Shown here piece after piece: positions 16,456 to 24,884 of a stretch of DNA of 59,649 bases. How positions within the stretch are numbered: position 1 is the first letter of the stretch; each line of letters starts with the position of its first letter. The notes under the pieces were generated by a model. That model had not been told where the DNA came from. It searched no databases and saw only the letters and a list, made by a program, of their open reading frames with translations. The position numbers were made by a program, and so were the translations under genes. This stretch comes from an uncultured Hungatella sp. (lineage in GTDB: Bacteria > Bacillota > Clostridia > Lachnospirales > Lachnospiraceae): positions 1 to 59,649 of the forward strand of contig CAJTUV010000022.1 in assembly GCA_910579515.1 (NCBI GenBank), read 5' to 3'.

Positions 16456-17742
16456 TTAAACCAGTTTTGCCTCTGCAACAAGGAAATCAACCGCTTCCTG
16501 AACGGCCAAATCTTCTTTCATTCTCTTTATCTCAGACTCGCCTAAGTATTCTTTTACTTTTTCTACTTCCATTTTATAGCTGTCAGCCATCTTCTGGATC
16601 TCTTCCTCTACCATTTCATCAGAAACCTGAATATTTTCCGCCTTTACCACAGCTTCCAAAACCAGTCTGGTACGGATGCTCTTTTCCGCCTGAGGCTTTG
16701 TCTGGTTTTGCAGACTTTCTAAAGTCATGCCGGTATACTGCATATACTGTTCCATAGACATGCCCTGGCTCTGCATCCTTCTGGCATAATCATTGATCAT
16801 GCTGCGTACCTGCGTGTCGATCATAGGCTCTGGAATATCCATAGAGGCATTTTCCACAACCTTTCCCACTACTCTGTTTTCATTTTCTGTAGTGGCCGTT
16901 TTCTCTTTGCTCTCCAAAAGTTTTGCCCTGATGTCGTTCTTATATTCATCTAAGGTATCAAATTCTGAGACCTCTTCCGCAAATTCGTCGTTTAACTCTG
17001 GAAGCTCCTTCACCTTAATCTCTTTGATCTTTACCTTAAATACAGCAGGCTTTCCCGCCAGCTCTTTTGCATGATACTGCTCTGGGAAGGTAACGTTCAC
17101 TTCACACTCTTCGCCAATGTTCTTTCCAATTAACTGCTCCTCAAATGTGTCAATAAAGGAGTGAGAGCCAATGGTCAAAGAATAGTCCTCGCTCTTGCCG
17201 CCGTCAAACTGTTTGCCGTCGATATATCCGTCAAAATCAATCAAAGTCTGATCGCCGTCCTGGACCGGTCTGTCTTCTACTGTAAGCAGTCTGGAGTTTT
17301 GGTTCTGAACCTTCTTCAGTTCGTTCTCCACATCCTCGTCTGTGACCTCTACAACCGCCCGCTCTACTTCGATTCCTTTGTATTCTCCTAATGTTACCTC
17401 TGGCTTTACTGCCACAGTTGCCGTATAAATAAAGTCTTTTCCTTTTTCAATCTGAACCAGATCAATCTCTGGTCTTGACACGATCTCCAGACCGCTTTCC
17501 TCTGCTGCATCCGGATAGGACTTATCTAAAACCAGGTTCGCCGCCTCTTCATAGAGTACTTCCACGCCGTACATCTTCTCAACCATAGCCAGCGGCGCTT
17601 TTCCTTTTCGAAAACCTGGAATGTTAAAACGGTTTTTATTCTTGTCAAAGGCGTCCTTAATCGCCTTCTCAAATTCTCCAGCTGGCACTTCCACGGTCAT
17701 CTTTGCCATGTTTTTCTCTAAATTCTCTACTTGTAAACTCAT
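16456..17742 (-). CDS. tig: Trigger factor (ribosome-associated chaperone / peptidyl-prolyl isomerase)
   Basis: This 428-residue protein has the ribosome-docking N-terminal domain with the signature GFRKGKAP (about residues 45-52), a central FKBP-type PPIase (DGDQTLIDFDGYIDGKQFDGG) and a long helical C-terminal chaperone arm. It meets nascent chains at the ribosome exit tunnel. It is the first gene of the tig-clpP-clpX(-lon-ysxC-malL) run, with a consensus sigma-A promoter about 70 bases upstream. Confidence 0.97.
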   Translation of the reverse strand: MSLQVENLEKNMAKMTVEVPAGEFEKAIKDAFDKNKNRFNIPGFRKGKAPLAMVEKMYGVEVLYEEAANLVLDKSYPDAAEESGLEIVSRPEIDLVQIEKGKDFIYTATVAVKPEVTLGEYKGIEVERAVVEVTDEDVENELKKVQNQNSRLLTVEDRPVQDGDQTLIDFDGYIDGKQFDGGKSEDYSLTIGSHSFIDTFEEQLIGKNIGEECEVNVTFPEQYHAKELAGKPAVFKVKIKEIKVKELPELNDEFAEEVSEFDTLDEYKNDIRAKLLESKEKTATTENENRVVGKVVENASMDIPEPMIDTQVRSMINDYARRMQSQGMSMEQYMQYTGMTLESLQNQTKPQAEKSIRTRLVLEAVVKAENIQVSDEMVEEEIQKMADSYKMEVEKVKEYLGESEIKRMKEDLAVQEAVDFLVAEAKLV

Positions 17743-17807
17743 TCTATGGGTTCCTCCTTGATCTATATGTGATCGCCCTGTCTTATGGCGCTACACTTCA
17801 AGATAGC

Positions 17808-17836
17808 ATTATAGCATAGGTTTTCTATAAATACAA
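17808..17836 (-). promoter_or_regulatory. Sigma-A promoter of the tig-clpP-clpX operon
   Basis: On the minus strand TTGTAT (17831-17836) and TATAAT (17808-17813) are spaced by exactly 17 bases, about 65 bases ahead of the tig ATG. I see no CtsR- or HrcA-like repeat next to it. Confidence 0.82.
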
Positions 17837-17861
17837 GAGCCAGTCTGGGGAGAAAAATGCC

Positions 17862-17938
17862 AAAAACACAGCGAAAACTGCAGTCTCTTCCAAGCCAAAC
17901 TCTAGCCGTGAAGCAAACTGTAACTTTCGCTGTGTTTT
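17862..17938 (-). terminator. Large hairpin terminator downstream of the small membrane-protein gene
   Basis: AAAAACACAGCGAAA at 17862-17876 pairs perfectly with TTTCGCTGTGTTTTT at 17924-17938, with a 47-base insert. On the minus strand the 3' arm ends in TTTTT, then GGCATTTTT. It lies just beyond the stop of the 85-residue membrane protein gene and just before the tig promoter. The symmetrical T-ends and long loop also fit a small palindromic repeat element. Confidence 0.6.
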
Positions 17939-17943
17939 TTGCT

Positions 17944-18201
17944 TTACTCTTCTGCCTGCTCTGTCTGGGCCTCTGTAACAGCCCCTCCATGGTCCATCTG
18001 ATAGCGCTTATAAATCTTGGGTCCATACATCAGTCCCATAAGCACAAAAAACAGGATTACCAAAGCCACTCCCCTTTTCCATCCATACGGTTCCCATCCC
18101 GTCTTTTTAGGTTCCTTTCTCTGAGTCGGCTCATATGCAATTCTGTCAGGCACCCTGTCATCGCCGGAAGGATTTCCTTTTGTTACCTTTTCATTCTCCA
18201 T
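17944..18201 (-). CDS. Small single-pass membrane protein, function unknown
   Basis: The 85-residue product has a polar N-terminus (residues 1-44), one clear transmembrane helix at about 45-62 (GVALVILFFVLMGLMYG), a short basic stretch (KIYKRY) and an acidic Gln/Glu-rich tail. I do not recognise a family. It sits 11 bases behind the 245-residue membrane protein gene, so the two are probably co-transcribed and may work together. Confidence 0.65.
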   Translation of the reverse strand: MENEKVTKGNPSGDDRVPDRIAYEPTQRKEPKKTGWEPYGWKRGVALVILFFVLMGLMYGPKIYKRYQMDHGGAVTEAQTEQAEE

Positions 18202-18212
18202 CGCTCTTTCTC

Positions 18213-18950
18213 CTATCCTTTCCTGAAAACCTGTTTGTGGAGGGCAATCACTTCATCCGCTCCTTTAATAGCATCATATTCTTTGCCTTCATAGGTAAAG
18301 AAATGTTCCGTAATGATCTTTGAATTGTGCTCTCCGATCGTCTTCACAATCTCAATACTGGCTTTTTCCGGAGGACTGTTCACATAGTACCCCCACTCTC
18401 CGTCCACGGCGTAGGCAATCAAAGCCCTGTCATACCCTCCGTCATCACAAAGCTTCTTTCTTGTATAAAAACATGCCACCATATCCTCAAGTCTAAAGAC
18501 GCAAGGGTTTGTTCCCGGAAATTTTAAGTAATTGGCTGTGATAAATCCCATCTTTTTCAGACTGTTAGCGTCCTTTCCATTGTCCAGAGAAAACAAAACG
18601 GTCCCCTCTCTCTGAAATTCCTGATCAATCTGGTGAACTTCCTGCTCACTCAGGCCGGGGCCGGCCTGGGTATACGCCTTCATCCAGCCGCTCTCCTTTT
18701 TTTTCTGTAAAAAAACACCCCAAACGATCAACAGCACGCTGGGAATGATTATCGCTGCCGCCATTTTCATGACTCCTGCCGCTCCTGTCGTTTGGAACAA
18801 AGCCGCCGACAGCATGGCAGCGATTACAATCAGCATTACGCCCATAGCAATCAAGCCCTTTCCCGCGCCTGATACGCTGTACATATACTGTAGTACGCTT
18901 CCATTCTTTGACATTTTTTGTTTTAACTTATTATCTGGAATAAATACCAT
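18213..18950 (-). CDS. Two-helix membrane protein with cytosolic domain, function unknown
   Basis: The 245-residue protein has two transmembrane helices near the N-terminus (about residues 32-54 and 60-80, IAMGVMLIVIAAML and IIIPSVLLIVWGVFL), then a soluble C-terminal domain of about 160 residues containing DMVACFYTRKKLCDDGGYDRAL and an aromatic YYVNSPPEK strand. No family recognised with confidence. It heads a two-gene unit with the small membrane protein downstream. Confidence 0.65.
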   Translation of the reverse strand: MVFIPDNKLKQKMSKNGSVLQYMYSVSGAGKGLIAMGVMLIVIAAMLSAALFQTTGAAGVMKMAAAIIIPSVLLIVWGVFLQKKKESGWMKAYTQAGPGLSEQEVHQIDQEFQREGTVLFSLDNGKDANSLKKMGFITANYLKFPGTNPCVFRLEDMVACFYTRKKLCDDGGYDRALIAYAVDGEWGYYVNSPPEKASIEIVKTIGEHNSKIITEHFFTYEGKEYDAIKGADEVIALHKQVFRKG

Positions 18951-19015
18951 GGTAATGTCCCCCTCTCCTACTAGAAAAATTGTATCGCAAATTCAAGGAG
19001 TTTTCAAGCGAATTG

Positions 19016-19441
19016 TTATATTTTTCTTTCAGATATCTGTGGCTGTGTGTATTTTGCAGCCTTATCTTTAAATTTCTCCATCAATGGGTAATAGACATGA
19101 ATAATATCCGCAAATTTTTCTAAAGCAAGCGTTCCATCATAGTCGTGGGCCAGTTGATTTCTAACTTTTAACATCTGTATCCATTTATCGTCTTCAATCA
19201 ATCTGTTCTGAAAAGCCTGCTGCAATGTTTCTCTTGGCGAACCAGTGGCAAAATTAAGGATTTCCATATCTTTTACCAGAATATCTTTCATAACCTTCCA
19301 TGCAATGTCAAAGGTGAGACTAAAATTTAAAACCGTGCCTTCCAGAACAAAATCTGAATCTGGATCAGCATATCTGCTTTTTTCAAGATTTTTTAAGCTT
19401 TTGCAAAATGTGTTATATCGATTAATAAATTTGTTTGCCAT
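19016..19441 (-). CDS. HEPN-family protein (HI0074-like, partner of a minimal nucleotidyltransferase)
   Basis: This 141-residue all-helical protein belongs to the HI0074/nucleotidyltransferase-substrate-binding group of HEPN proteins. It contains RNQLAHDY (about residues 110-117), the R-X4-H-x-Y motif that forms the RNase active site in active HEPN toxins. Such proteins pair with MNT nucleotidyltransferases that can inactivate them by adding nucleotides to the HEPN tyrosine. The gene overlaps the upstream nucleotidyltransferase by 20 bases with its ribosome binding site inside it, which indicates coupled expression. Confidence 0.87.
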   Translation of the reverse strand: MANKFINRYNTFCKSLKNLEKSRYADPDSDFVLEGTVLNFSLTFDIAWKVMKDILVKDMEILNFATGSPRETLQQAFQNRLIEDDKWIQMLKVRNQLAHDYDGTLALEKFADIIHVYYPLMEKFKDKAAKYTQPQISERKI

Positions 19442-19703
19442 ACTTCCTTATATCCTCCAGCAAATATTCATTTCTTATGCTGTCAAAATCAAAAATATCA
19501 ATTTTTCTGAGAGTCTCAATCTCTTCCAAATCCTCCTCAAGCTTTTGTATATCCTTACACCCATATACAACAAAGTCAATATCACTGGTTGGCGCCGCCG
19601 TCCCTGTAGCAAATGATCCAAACAAGTCTAGGCGGGCGACTCCGTTTCGTCTGCAAATCTCGGTAACTCTCTCTTTTATTTCTTCAACCGGCATTACATT
19701 CAT
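19422..19703 (-). CDS. MNT-type minimal nucleotidyltransferase
   Basis: The 93-residue protein has the Pol-beta nucleotidyltransferase signature: GSFATGTAAPTSDIDFVV (about residues 30-47, the G-S-x10-D-x-D pattern) and the third acidic strand at KIDIFDF (about 68-74). Family knowledge suggests it acts as the antitoxin of a HEPN/MNT module by AMPylating the HEPN protein encoded immediately downstream. AAGGAG precedes the ATG. Confidence 0.87.
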   Translation of the reverse strand: MNVMPVEEIKERVTEICRRNGVARLDLFGSFATGTAAPTSDIDFVVYGCKDIQKLEEDLEEIETLRKIDIFDFDSIRNEYLLEDIRKYGKQIY

Positions 19704-19796
19704 GGGGATTCTCCTTTGATTCTATTCTTCTCTTCCTGAAGACAGTGTAGCATGTTTTTTCCCCTCTTTCAAGTGAACGTCCTCCCTGAATCTCTC

Positions 19797-19824
19797 TTGA
19801 CAGGAAGTATAAATATACTATAAT
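19797..19824 (+). promoter_or_regulatory. Consensus sigma-A promoter of the CYTH gene
   Basis: TTGACA (19797-19802) and TATAAT (19819-19824) match the consensus perfectly with a 16-base spacer, about 35 bases ahead of the CYTH-domain ATG. It is among the strongest-looking promoters in the window. Confidence 0.85.
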
Positions 19825-19858
19825 GAAACAAAGTATATAAAAGACAGGAGCCCACCTT

Positions 19859-20305
19859 ATGGAAATTGAACGTAAATATCGAATCCTTACCCCGCCAAAG
19901 GATTATGAATCATACCCCTTTCATCAGATTGAGCAGGCTTATCTGTGCACAGAACCTGTGGTCCGTATCCGGAAAGAAGACGATACCTGTTATATGACCT
20001 ATAAGTCCAAAGGGCTGCTTGTGCGTGAAGAGTATAATCTTCCTTTAACGCGAAAAGCCTATGAACATCTGCTGAAAAAGGCTGACGGAATTATTCTCAC
20101 AAAGCGCCGCTATCTGATTCCGATTCCCGACACTGCCCTTACCGTTGAACTGGATATTTTTCAGGGACATTATGAAGGGCTAATGCTGGCGGAGGTGGAG
20201 TTTCAAACAAAAGAAGAAGCCGATGCATTTATCGCACCGGCTTGGTTTGGCCCAGATGTTACCTTTTCAGGAGAATATCAAAACAGCCGGCTTTCTGCTG
20301 TGTGA
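19859..20305 (+). CDS. CYTH-domain protein
   Basis: This 148-residue protein starts with the CYTH hallmark EIERKY and shows alternating charged strands of the triphosphate tunnel fold (VVRIRKEDDTCYMTYKSKG, LTVELDIFQG, LMLAEVEF). CYTH proteins bind metal-chelated triphosphates; bacterial members include tripolyphosphatases, thiamine triphosphatases and class IV adenylate cyclases. Length and simplicity favour a triphosphatase, but that is inference. It is a solitary plus-strand gene convergent with the pRiA4b-type gene 39 bases downstream. Confidence 0.87.
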   Translation: MEIERKYRILTPPKDYESYPFHQIEQAYLCTEPVVRIRKEDDTCYMTYKSKGLLVREEYNLPLTRKAYEHLLKKADGIILTKRRYLIPIPDTALTVELDIFQGHYEGLMLAEVEFQTKEEADAFIAPAWFGPDVTFSGEYQNSRLSAV

Positions 20306-20344
20306 ACGTTTCGTGTGCCGACACGTTCACTCCCAGTCAGTACG

Positions 20345-22021
20345 CTACTCATCCTCCCAGTCGTCATCGTCCCAATCGCCATACTGAAGCGGCGCTTCTC
20401 CTTTTGTTTTGACAACCAGCGGGCTTTTCGTGTCTTCCTCAGCAATTCGAAGCACTTTGCACTGGAAAGTCCACTCATAGCCGAAATCAAACACATATTT
20501 AAATTGTTTTCCTTTGTAAAGACCAGCCTTTTTCAGTTTACACCCTCTCGTAACAGGAGCGTCTTCTGCCACTTCTTCACAGTAATAACAGTCAAAATCA
20601 CTCCATTTTTTGTTATCCATAAAAAAGGCGTGGGCGTGATCATCCAAAAACTCAAATGCGTCAAGTATCGCACTGTGGAGTTCCTCCAGGGTGCTGTTTT
20701 CTGATATCTGAATATGGCGGTAGCACCCTGTTTCCAGGGATACGCTGATTACATAAGATTGTACATGACCGGCTTTTTTCTTCACAGAAGTAATCTTTTT
20801 AGGGGAACTGCTCTCCTCTGTTTGGAACAGCTTTTTTAACCTTTTTTCTGCCTTCATTGGTAATTGGTCTTGTTCTGCCAATTCTTTTAACATGTCCACC
20901 ATGGGGGCCGGCATGTTTTTCCAATCTTCTTCGTTAAGTTCCAGCAAGTCATCCACTATTTCCAAAAGCTCTTCCAGTTCTTCTTCCTCAGTCATATCAG
21001 CACGTTCTAAAAACTCTGCCTGAACCTGTTTCAGAGCCGGAAGGTCCTCTTCAATCTTTAAAGGAATCCTCAGTCTTCTACAAAAGTCTTTAAAAAGCCC
21101 ATAGGTCCTCTGATCTGCCACCCTCATCTCTTCCGGGCAGATTTTATGTTGTAAAAGCTCCTCCATAAAGTATTGCAAAAGCTCTTCTGGATGCGCTTCA
21201 TAATCGTCAACCGGCGAAACCGGAAGAAGAAACGCAGCATCTGGATCTGCTGCCAAGAGGATAAGAGGAAAAAATGGGATCTGATCCGGTTCGTTCTGAA
21301 CTGGTTTTACAGATCTAACGATCTGACACTCCCATACTCCTGTCCGAACCGCCCTTTTTAAATTCGCGACGGCAACATCGTTTGCGGCCAAAGGCTCCGG
21401 CCACGCTTCTGGCATTTTTTCAGGAAGCACCGTCTTGCCCCAAACAAAAACTCCGTCCTGAAATTCCAGGATAGGAACCTCGTTTGTTTCTTCTGTAATG
21501 CTTTCAATCCCCAACTGACCAAGACTCCCATTCTCCAATAATCTCGATACTTCCAAAGCTGCCAAAAGCGCTTTTCGCAAATCGTCTTCATCCTGTTCTG
21601 TCTCAAGACGCCATGGAAAGCAATTACGCCGAAGCTTTATAAATTGAGGGTATGCATTCTTTCCTGCTAATCGGATTCCATGGCTGCGGGCATACTCCCT
21701 CACTTCATCCTGAGCTTCTTTCGAAATATCGTCCTTTCCCACGAATGCGCATTGAAGACATTCTTGCTGTACAAAAAGCTCCTGAGCCTCAAAAGGATGC
21801 AAACATGATGGATCTCTTAAAATCTTTCGAAAACTGTCGATTCCACTTTGACCTATGTACAGACTTAGGGCACAGAAATCCCCTAATGCCCCCATAATAC
21901 TGATAATCCCAATTCGTCCATCAGACAATTTTATGGCAAATACCTGCCTGTCCCACATTTTCTGCCACAATTTCGTCTTTTTATATTGAAACGCCAGTTC
22001 ATATAATTGTTCTCTTTCCAT
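20345..22021 (-). CDS. Large protein with C-terminal pRiA4b ORF-3-like domain
   Basis: The start is at ATG 22021 (MEREQLYELAFQYKK) with GGGAGAGGG upstream. Of 558 residues, the last 140 or so form a pRiA4b ORF-3-type domain (SYVISVSLETGCYRHIQISE, LHSAILDAFEFLDDHAHAFF, YVFDFGYEWTFQCKV as separate blocks), found in many chromosomal proteins and as passenger genes of some transposons. The N-terminal 290 residues form a separate domain, and an acidic Glu-rich linker (near EEEELEELLEIVDDLLELNEED, 21000-20930) precedes the end. The C-terminus is a run of Asp, Trp and Glu. Function is unknown. It follows a DUF1292 gene. Confidence 0.75.
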   Translation of the reverse strand: MEREQLYELAFQYKKTKLWQKMWDRQVFAIKLSDGRIGIISIMGALGDFCALSLYIGQSGIDSFRKILRDPSCLHPFEAQELFVQQECLQCAFVGKDDISKEAQDEVREYARSHGIRLAGKNAYPQFIKLRRNCFPWRLETEQDEDDLRKALLAALEVSRLLENGSLGQLGIESITEETNEVPILEFQDGVFVWGKTVLPEKMPEAWPEPLAANDVAVANLKRAVRTGVWECQIVRSVKPVQNEPDQIPFFPLILLAADPDAAFLLPVSPVDDYEAHPEELLQYFMEELLQHKICPEEMRVADQRTYGLFKDFCRRLRIPLKIEEDLPALKQVQAEFLERADMTEEEELEELLEIVDDLLELNEEDWKNMPAPMVDMLKELAEQDQLPMKAEKRLKKLFQTEESSSPKKITSVKKKAGHVQSYVISVSLETGCYRHIQISENSTLEELHSAILDAFEFLDDHAHAFFMDNKKWSDFDCYYCEEVAEDAPVTRGCKLKKAGLYKGKQFKYVFDFGYEWTFQCKVLRIAEEDTKSPLVVKTKGEAPLQYGDWDDDDWEDE

Positions 22022-22066
22022 TCCCTCTCCCACATTTTGAGTCAGGTGAAGCCTCTCCAGCAAATC

Positions 22067-22402
22067 TTACTCCAGCTCTTCTAACTGCTCTTCGGTTATG
22101 ATTTCGTCATATTCCTGAGAATCCAGAAATTCATCAAATGCATCCGCCACAATCTCATATTCCTCATCGTCTTTAATATTGTCCAGCTCAGGCTGTCCAT
22201 CCACCTCAGAATAGCGGTACAAATATACCTCTCCCTCTTCTGCCTCTGCATCATCTAATGGAAGAAGCGCAATATAATCTCTGCCTCCGGCTTCCAATAT
22301 GGTAAGGATCGCACATTCCAATTCCCTGTCGTCATCCAAGGTCAGTGTTACTGTCATATCCTCTCTCTCGTCGATGGGATTCTTATCCTTCTTGCGTGCC
22401 AT
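22067..22402 (-). CDS. DUF1292 protein
   Basis: The start is ATG 22402 (MARKKDKNPIDERED) with GAGAGGAG upstream. This 111-residue, strongly acidic protein has the DUF1292 core: a beta strand pair TVTLTLDDDRELECAILTIL, then YIALLPLDD and VYLYRYSEVD. DUF1292 proteins (YrzB-like) are widespread in Firmicutes and of unknown function. It lies 45 bases ahead of the pRiA4b-type gene on the same strand. Confidence 0.85.
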   Translation of the reverse strand: MARKKDKNPIDEREDMTVTLTLDDDRELECAILTILEAGGRDYIALLPLDDAEAEEGEVYLYRYSEVDGQPELDNIKDDEEYEIVADAFDEFLDSQEYDEIITEEQLEELE

Positions 22403-22474
22403 AAAAGCTCCTCTCTGCTCCATTTATTTTATGTTTCCAATGTATCAAAAGATGAAAGGAAACGCAACACTTTT

Positions 22475-23011
22475 TTAATATTCAATTCCGATTCTGGCTT
22501 TCACTCCTCTGTCAAAAGGATGTTTGCGGTTTTGAATTTCCGATACGTAATCTGCCGTCTCCAAAAGTCTCTGGGATGGATTTCTTCCTGTCATCACAAC
22601 TTCTAAAGACTCCGGCCTTTCTCTTAAACAGAAAATAAGCCAGTCCTCAGATACCAGCCCATAATTGCAGGCTGCCACAATCTCATCTAAAATCACCATG
22701 TCATAACCTTGGTCTGTCGCTTCTTTCCAGGCCTTGTCAAACATCTGTCCAAAATACTCAGTTGCTTCTCTTTTTTGGTCTTCTGTCATTTGAAAATAAA
22801 AACCGTAATTTTTCAGACACGGAAGCACTGTAATCCCTTCCATCTGTGACAATGCAGACACTTCACCAGAATTATCATTTTTCAGAAACCTGGCGATTAA
22901 TACCTTCATCCCCCTGCCTGCTCCCCGAACCGCCAGTCCTGTTGCAGCCGTGGTTTTTCCTTTCCCCTCTCCGCAATAAATATGAATGCATCCACTCACT
23001 GATTTTCTCAC
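22475..23011 (-). CDS. cobO: Cob(I)yrinic acid a,c-diamide adenosyltransferase
   Basis: The 178-residue protein is a CobA/CobO/BtuR-type ATP:corrinoid adenosyltransferase that attaches the 5'-deoxyadenosyl group to cobalt(I) corrinoids. Motifs are the P-loop-like GEGKGKTTAATGLAVRGAG (about residues 14-32), VILDEIVAACNYG and the C-terminal strand block VVMTGRNPSQRLLE. No cobalamin riboswitch or other cobalamin gene is visible nearby. Its start overlaps the helicase stop by four bases. Confidence 0.93.
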   Translation of the reverse strand: MRKSVSGCIHIYCGEGKGKTTAATGLAVRGAGRGMKVLIARFLKNDNSGEVSALSQMEGITVLPCLKNYGFYFQMTEDQKREATEYFGQMFDKAWKEATDQGYDMVILDEIVAACNYGLVSEDWLIFCLRERPESLEVVMTGRNPSQRLLETADYVSEIQNRKHPFDRGVKARIGIEY

Positions 23012-24873
23012 CTCGTTCTAAATCCGTTCTTTTGTATTTTTGTCCCTGTCTCTAAATATTCCTCGATAAACCTGGATTTTTCCTGCTTTTTTCCATAGCG
23101 CTCCTGTACGTAACACACATGAAGCCGTTCTCTCGCTCTGGTCATAGCCACGTAAAACATTCTTCGTTCTTCTTCGATATCCGCCTCCAAAACTGCTTTT
23201 CTGTGAGGGGTGATCCCCTCGTTGGCGTCTAAAAGATAGACAATGGGAAATTCCAGCCCTTTCGAGCTGTGCATGGTCATGAGAGACACCCCGTTTGCCA
23301 CATTCCTCTGGAGCTGGGCCTGTTCTTTCAGACGCTTTTTATAATCCTCCATATGAGCAAACCACTGCTCCATGGTCTCAAATCCGGCTGCACTTTCTTT
23401 TAACTGGTCCAAAGTCTCCAAAAGTTCTTCGGATTTCATCCTCCGAATCTGGGCGTAGCTTTTCAGATAATCCTCATATCCCACTGCCTTTCGAATGTAA
23501 GTCACAGCTGCAGCCGGAGCCATCGTCTTTATCATCAACAGATCATATTCCAACTGTTCCACTCGCTCTACCATCCAATTTTTATCCTGATAAAAGGATT
23601 TGACGGCGTCCCATGAAATGACTCTGTCTCCTAGTGCGTCTCTGCTGATATAACGGTTTGGACGGTTAATGATTTGTAAAATATTTCCCCTGCTTAGATC
23701 CCCCCTGGCAGCCCGAATATAGGACAGCACGTTCTGGGAAATCCAATGCTCATACAGATTAGGCAGAGAATCTTTCATGGTAAAGGGGATGTCGTATTCC
23801 ATCAGTTTCTCAATCATGAGACGGGGATTTAAGTTGGTCCGATACAAAATTGCAATGTCCTCCAGATGATATCCCGCCTGCAAATAGCCTCTGATCTCAC
23901 GGATAATCTGGAGCGTTTCTGCCTGAGGGTCTTTACTAGCCCAGGTCGTCACCGGCTTTCCGTGTCCCTTAAAAGCCTCTAAATTTTTCTGATACCTCTT
24001 CTGGTTGTGGCGGATCAATCTGGAGGCCGTGTCCACAATCTCCTTTGTAGAGCGGTAATTGACTCCTAAACTCACCGTCTTTGCCTCTGGAAAATCTTTG
24101 GTAAAGCCCAGCATGATCTCCGGTTTTGCTCCTCGGAAACGGTATACAGACTGGTCGTCGTCTCCCACAATAAACAGATGATTTTCCGGCTTTGCAAGCA
24201 TTTTTACAATCTCATACTGTACCTTATTGATATCCTGAAACTCGTCAACCAAAATGTAGCGGAATTTCTTCTGCCACGCTGCCAGAATATCCTCCCTCTT
24301 GGTAAACAGTTCATGACACATCACTAGCATATCGTCAAAATCCAGAAGATTGGATTTTCTCAGCCTCTGATCATACCCTTCATACAGTTCTTTAAAAACG
24401 GCCTCTGAACAGTTCTGAGAATAATAATGGTTTAAATCCAGCATCTCGCTTTTCACATAGCTGATTTCATTTAAAATCGAGGACGTAAACTCTCGTTCGT
24501 CCTCGATTTCCAATTCACATCCATCCACCAATTCCCTCATGAGCTGAAGCTTCTGCTCCTCTCGTATGACATTTGAGGCTTGAAAACGATATGCGTATTT
24601 TAAAATGGTAAAAAATATGGAGTGAAAGGTTCCGAAAGTAACTCTCCCGCCGCCTTTTTCCATCAACCGTCCAAAACGCTCCTCCATCTCCCTGGCCGCC
24701 GCCTTGGTAAAGGTAACAACCAGTATATCCGACGGACTGATGCGACAGTTCTCTGTCAAATATCGGACCCGCTGGGTAATCACCGTGGTTTTCCCAGAAC
24801 CTGGGCCTGCCAGAACCATCATTGGTCCTTCTATATGCTGAATCGCTTCCAGCTGGGACGGGTGAAACGCCAT
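23008..24873 (-). CDS. UvrD/PcrA-type ATP-dependent 3'-5' DNA helicase
   Basis: The start is ATG 24873 (MAFHPSQLEAIQHIEGPMM) with AAGGAG upstream; the longer frame runs back into gltX. At 621 residues it is shorter than typical PcrA (about 730). SF1A motifs are complete: Q motif, Walker A AGPGSGKTT, Walker B VDEFQDIN, motif III GDDDQSVYRFRGA, motif V MTMHSSKGLEFP and motif VI VAMTRARERL. It probably acts in repair or restart. It follows gltX by 11 bases and overlaps cobO by four, which suggests a gltX-helicase-cobO transcript. Confidence 0.93.
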   Translation of the reverse strand: MAFHPSQLEAIQHIEGPMMVLAGPGSGKTTVITQRVRYLTENCRISPSDILVVTFTKAAAREMEERFGRLMEKGGGRVTFGTFHSIFFTILKYAYRFQASNVIREEQKLQLMRELVDGCELEIEDEREFTSSILNEISYVKSEMLDLNHYYSQNCSEAVFKELYEGYDQRLRKSNLLDFDDMLVMCHELFTKREDILAAWQKKFRYILVDEFQDINKVQYEIVKMLAKPENHLFIVGDDDQSVYRFRGAKPEIMLGFTKDFPEAKTVSLGVNYRSTKEIVDTASRLIRHNQKRYQKNLEAFKGHGKPVTTWASKDPQAETLQIIREIRGYLQAGYHLEDIAILYRTNLNPRLMIEKLMEYDIPFTMKDSLPNLYEHWISQNVLSYIRAARGDLSRGNILQIINRPNRYISRDALGDRVISWDAVKSFYQDKNWMVERVEQLEYDLLMIKTMAPAAAVTYIRKAVGYEDYLKSYAQIRRMKSEELLETLDQLKESAAGFETMEQWFAHMEDYKKRLKEQAQLQRNVANGVSLMTMHSSKGLEFPIVYLLDANEGITPHRKAVLEADIEEERRMFYVAMTRARERLHVCYVQERYGKKQEKSRFIEEYLETGTKIQKNGFRTR

Positions 24874-24884
24874 AGATTTGCTCC

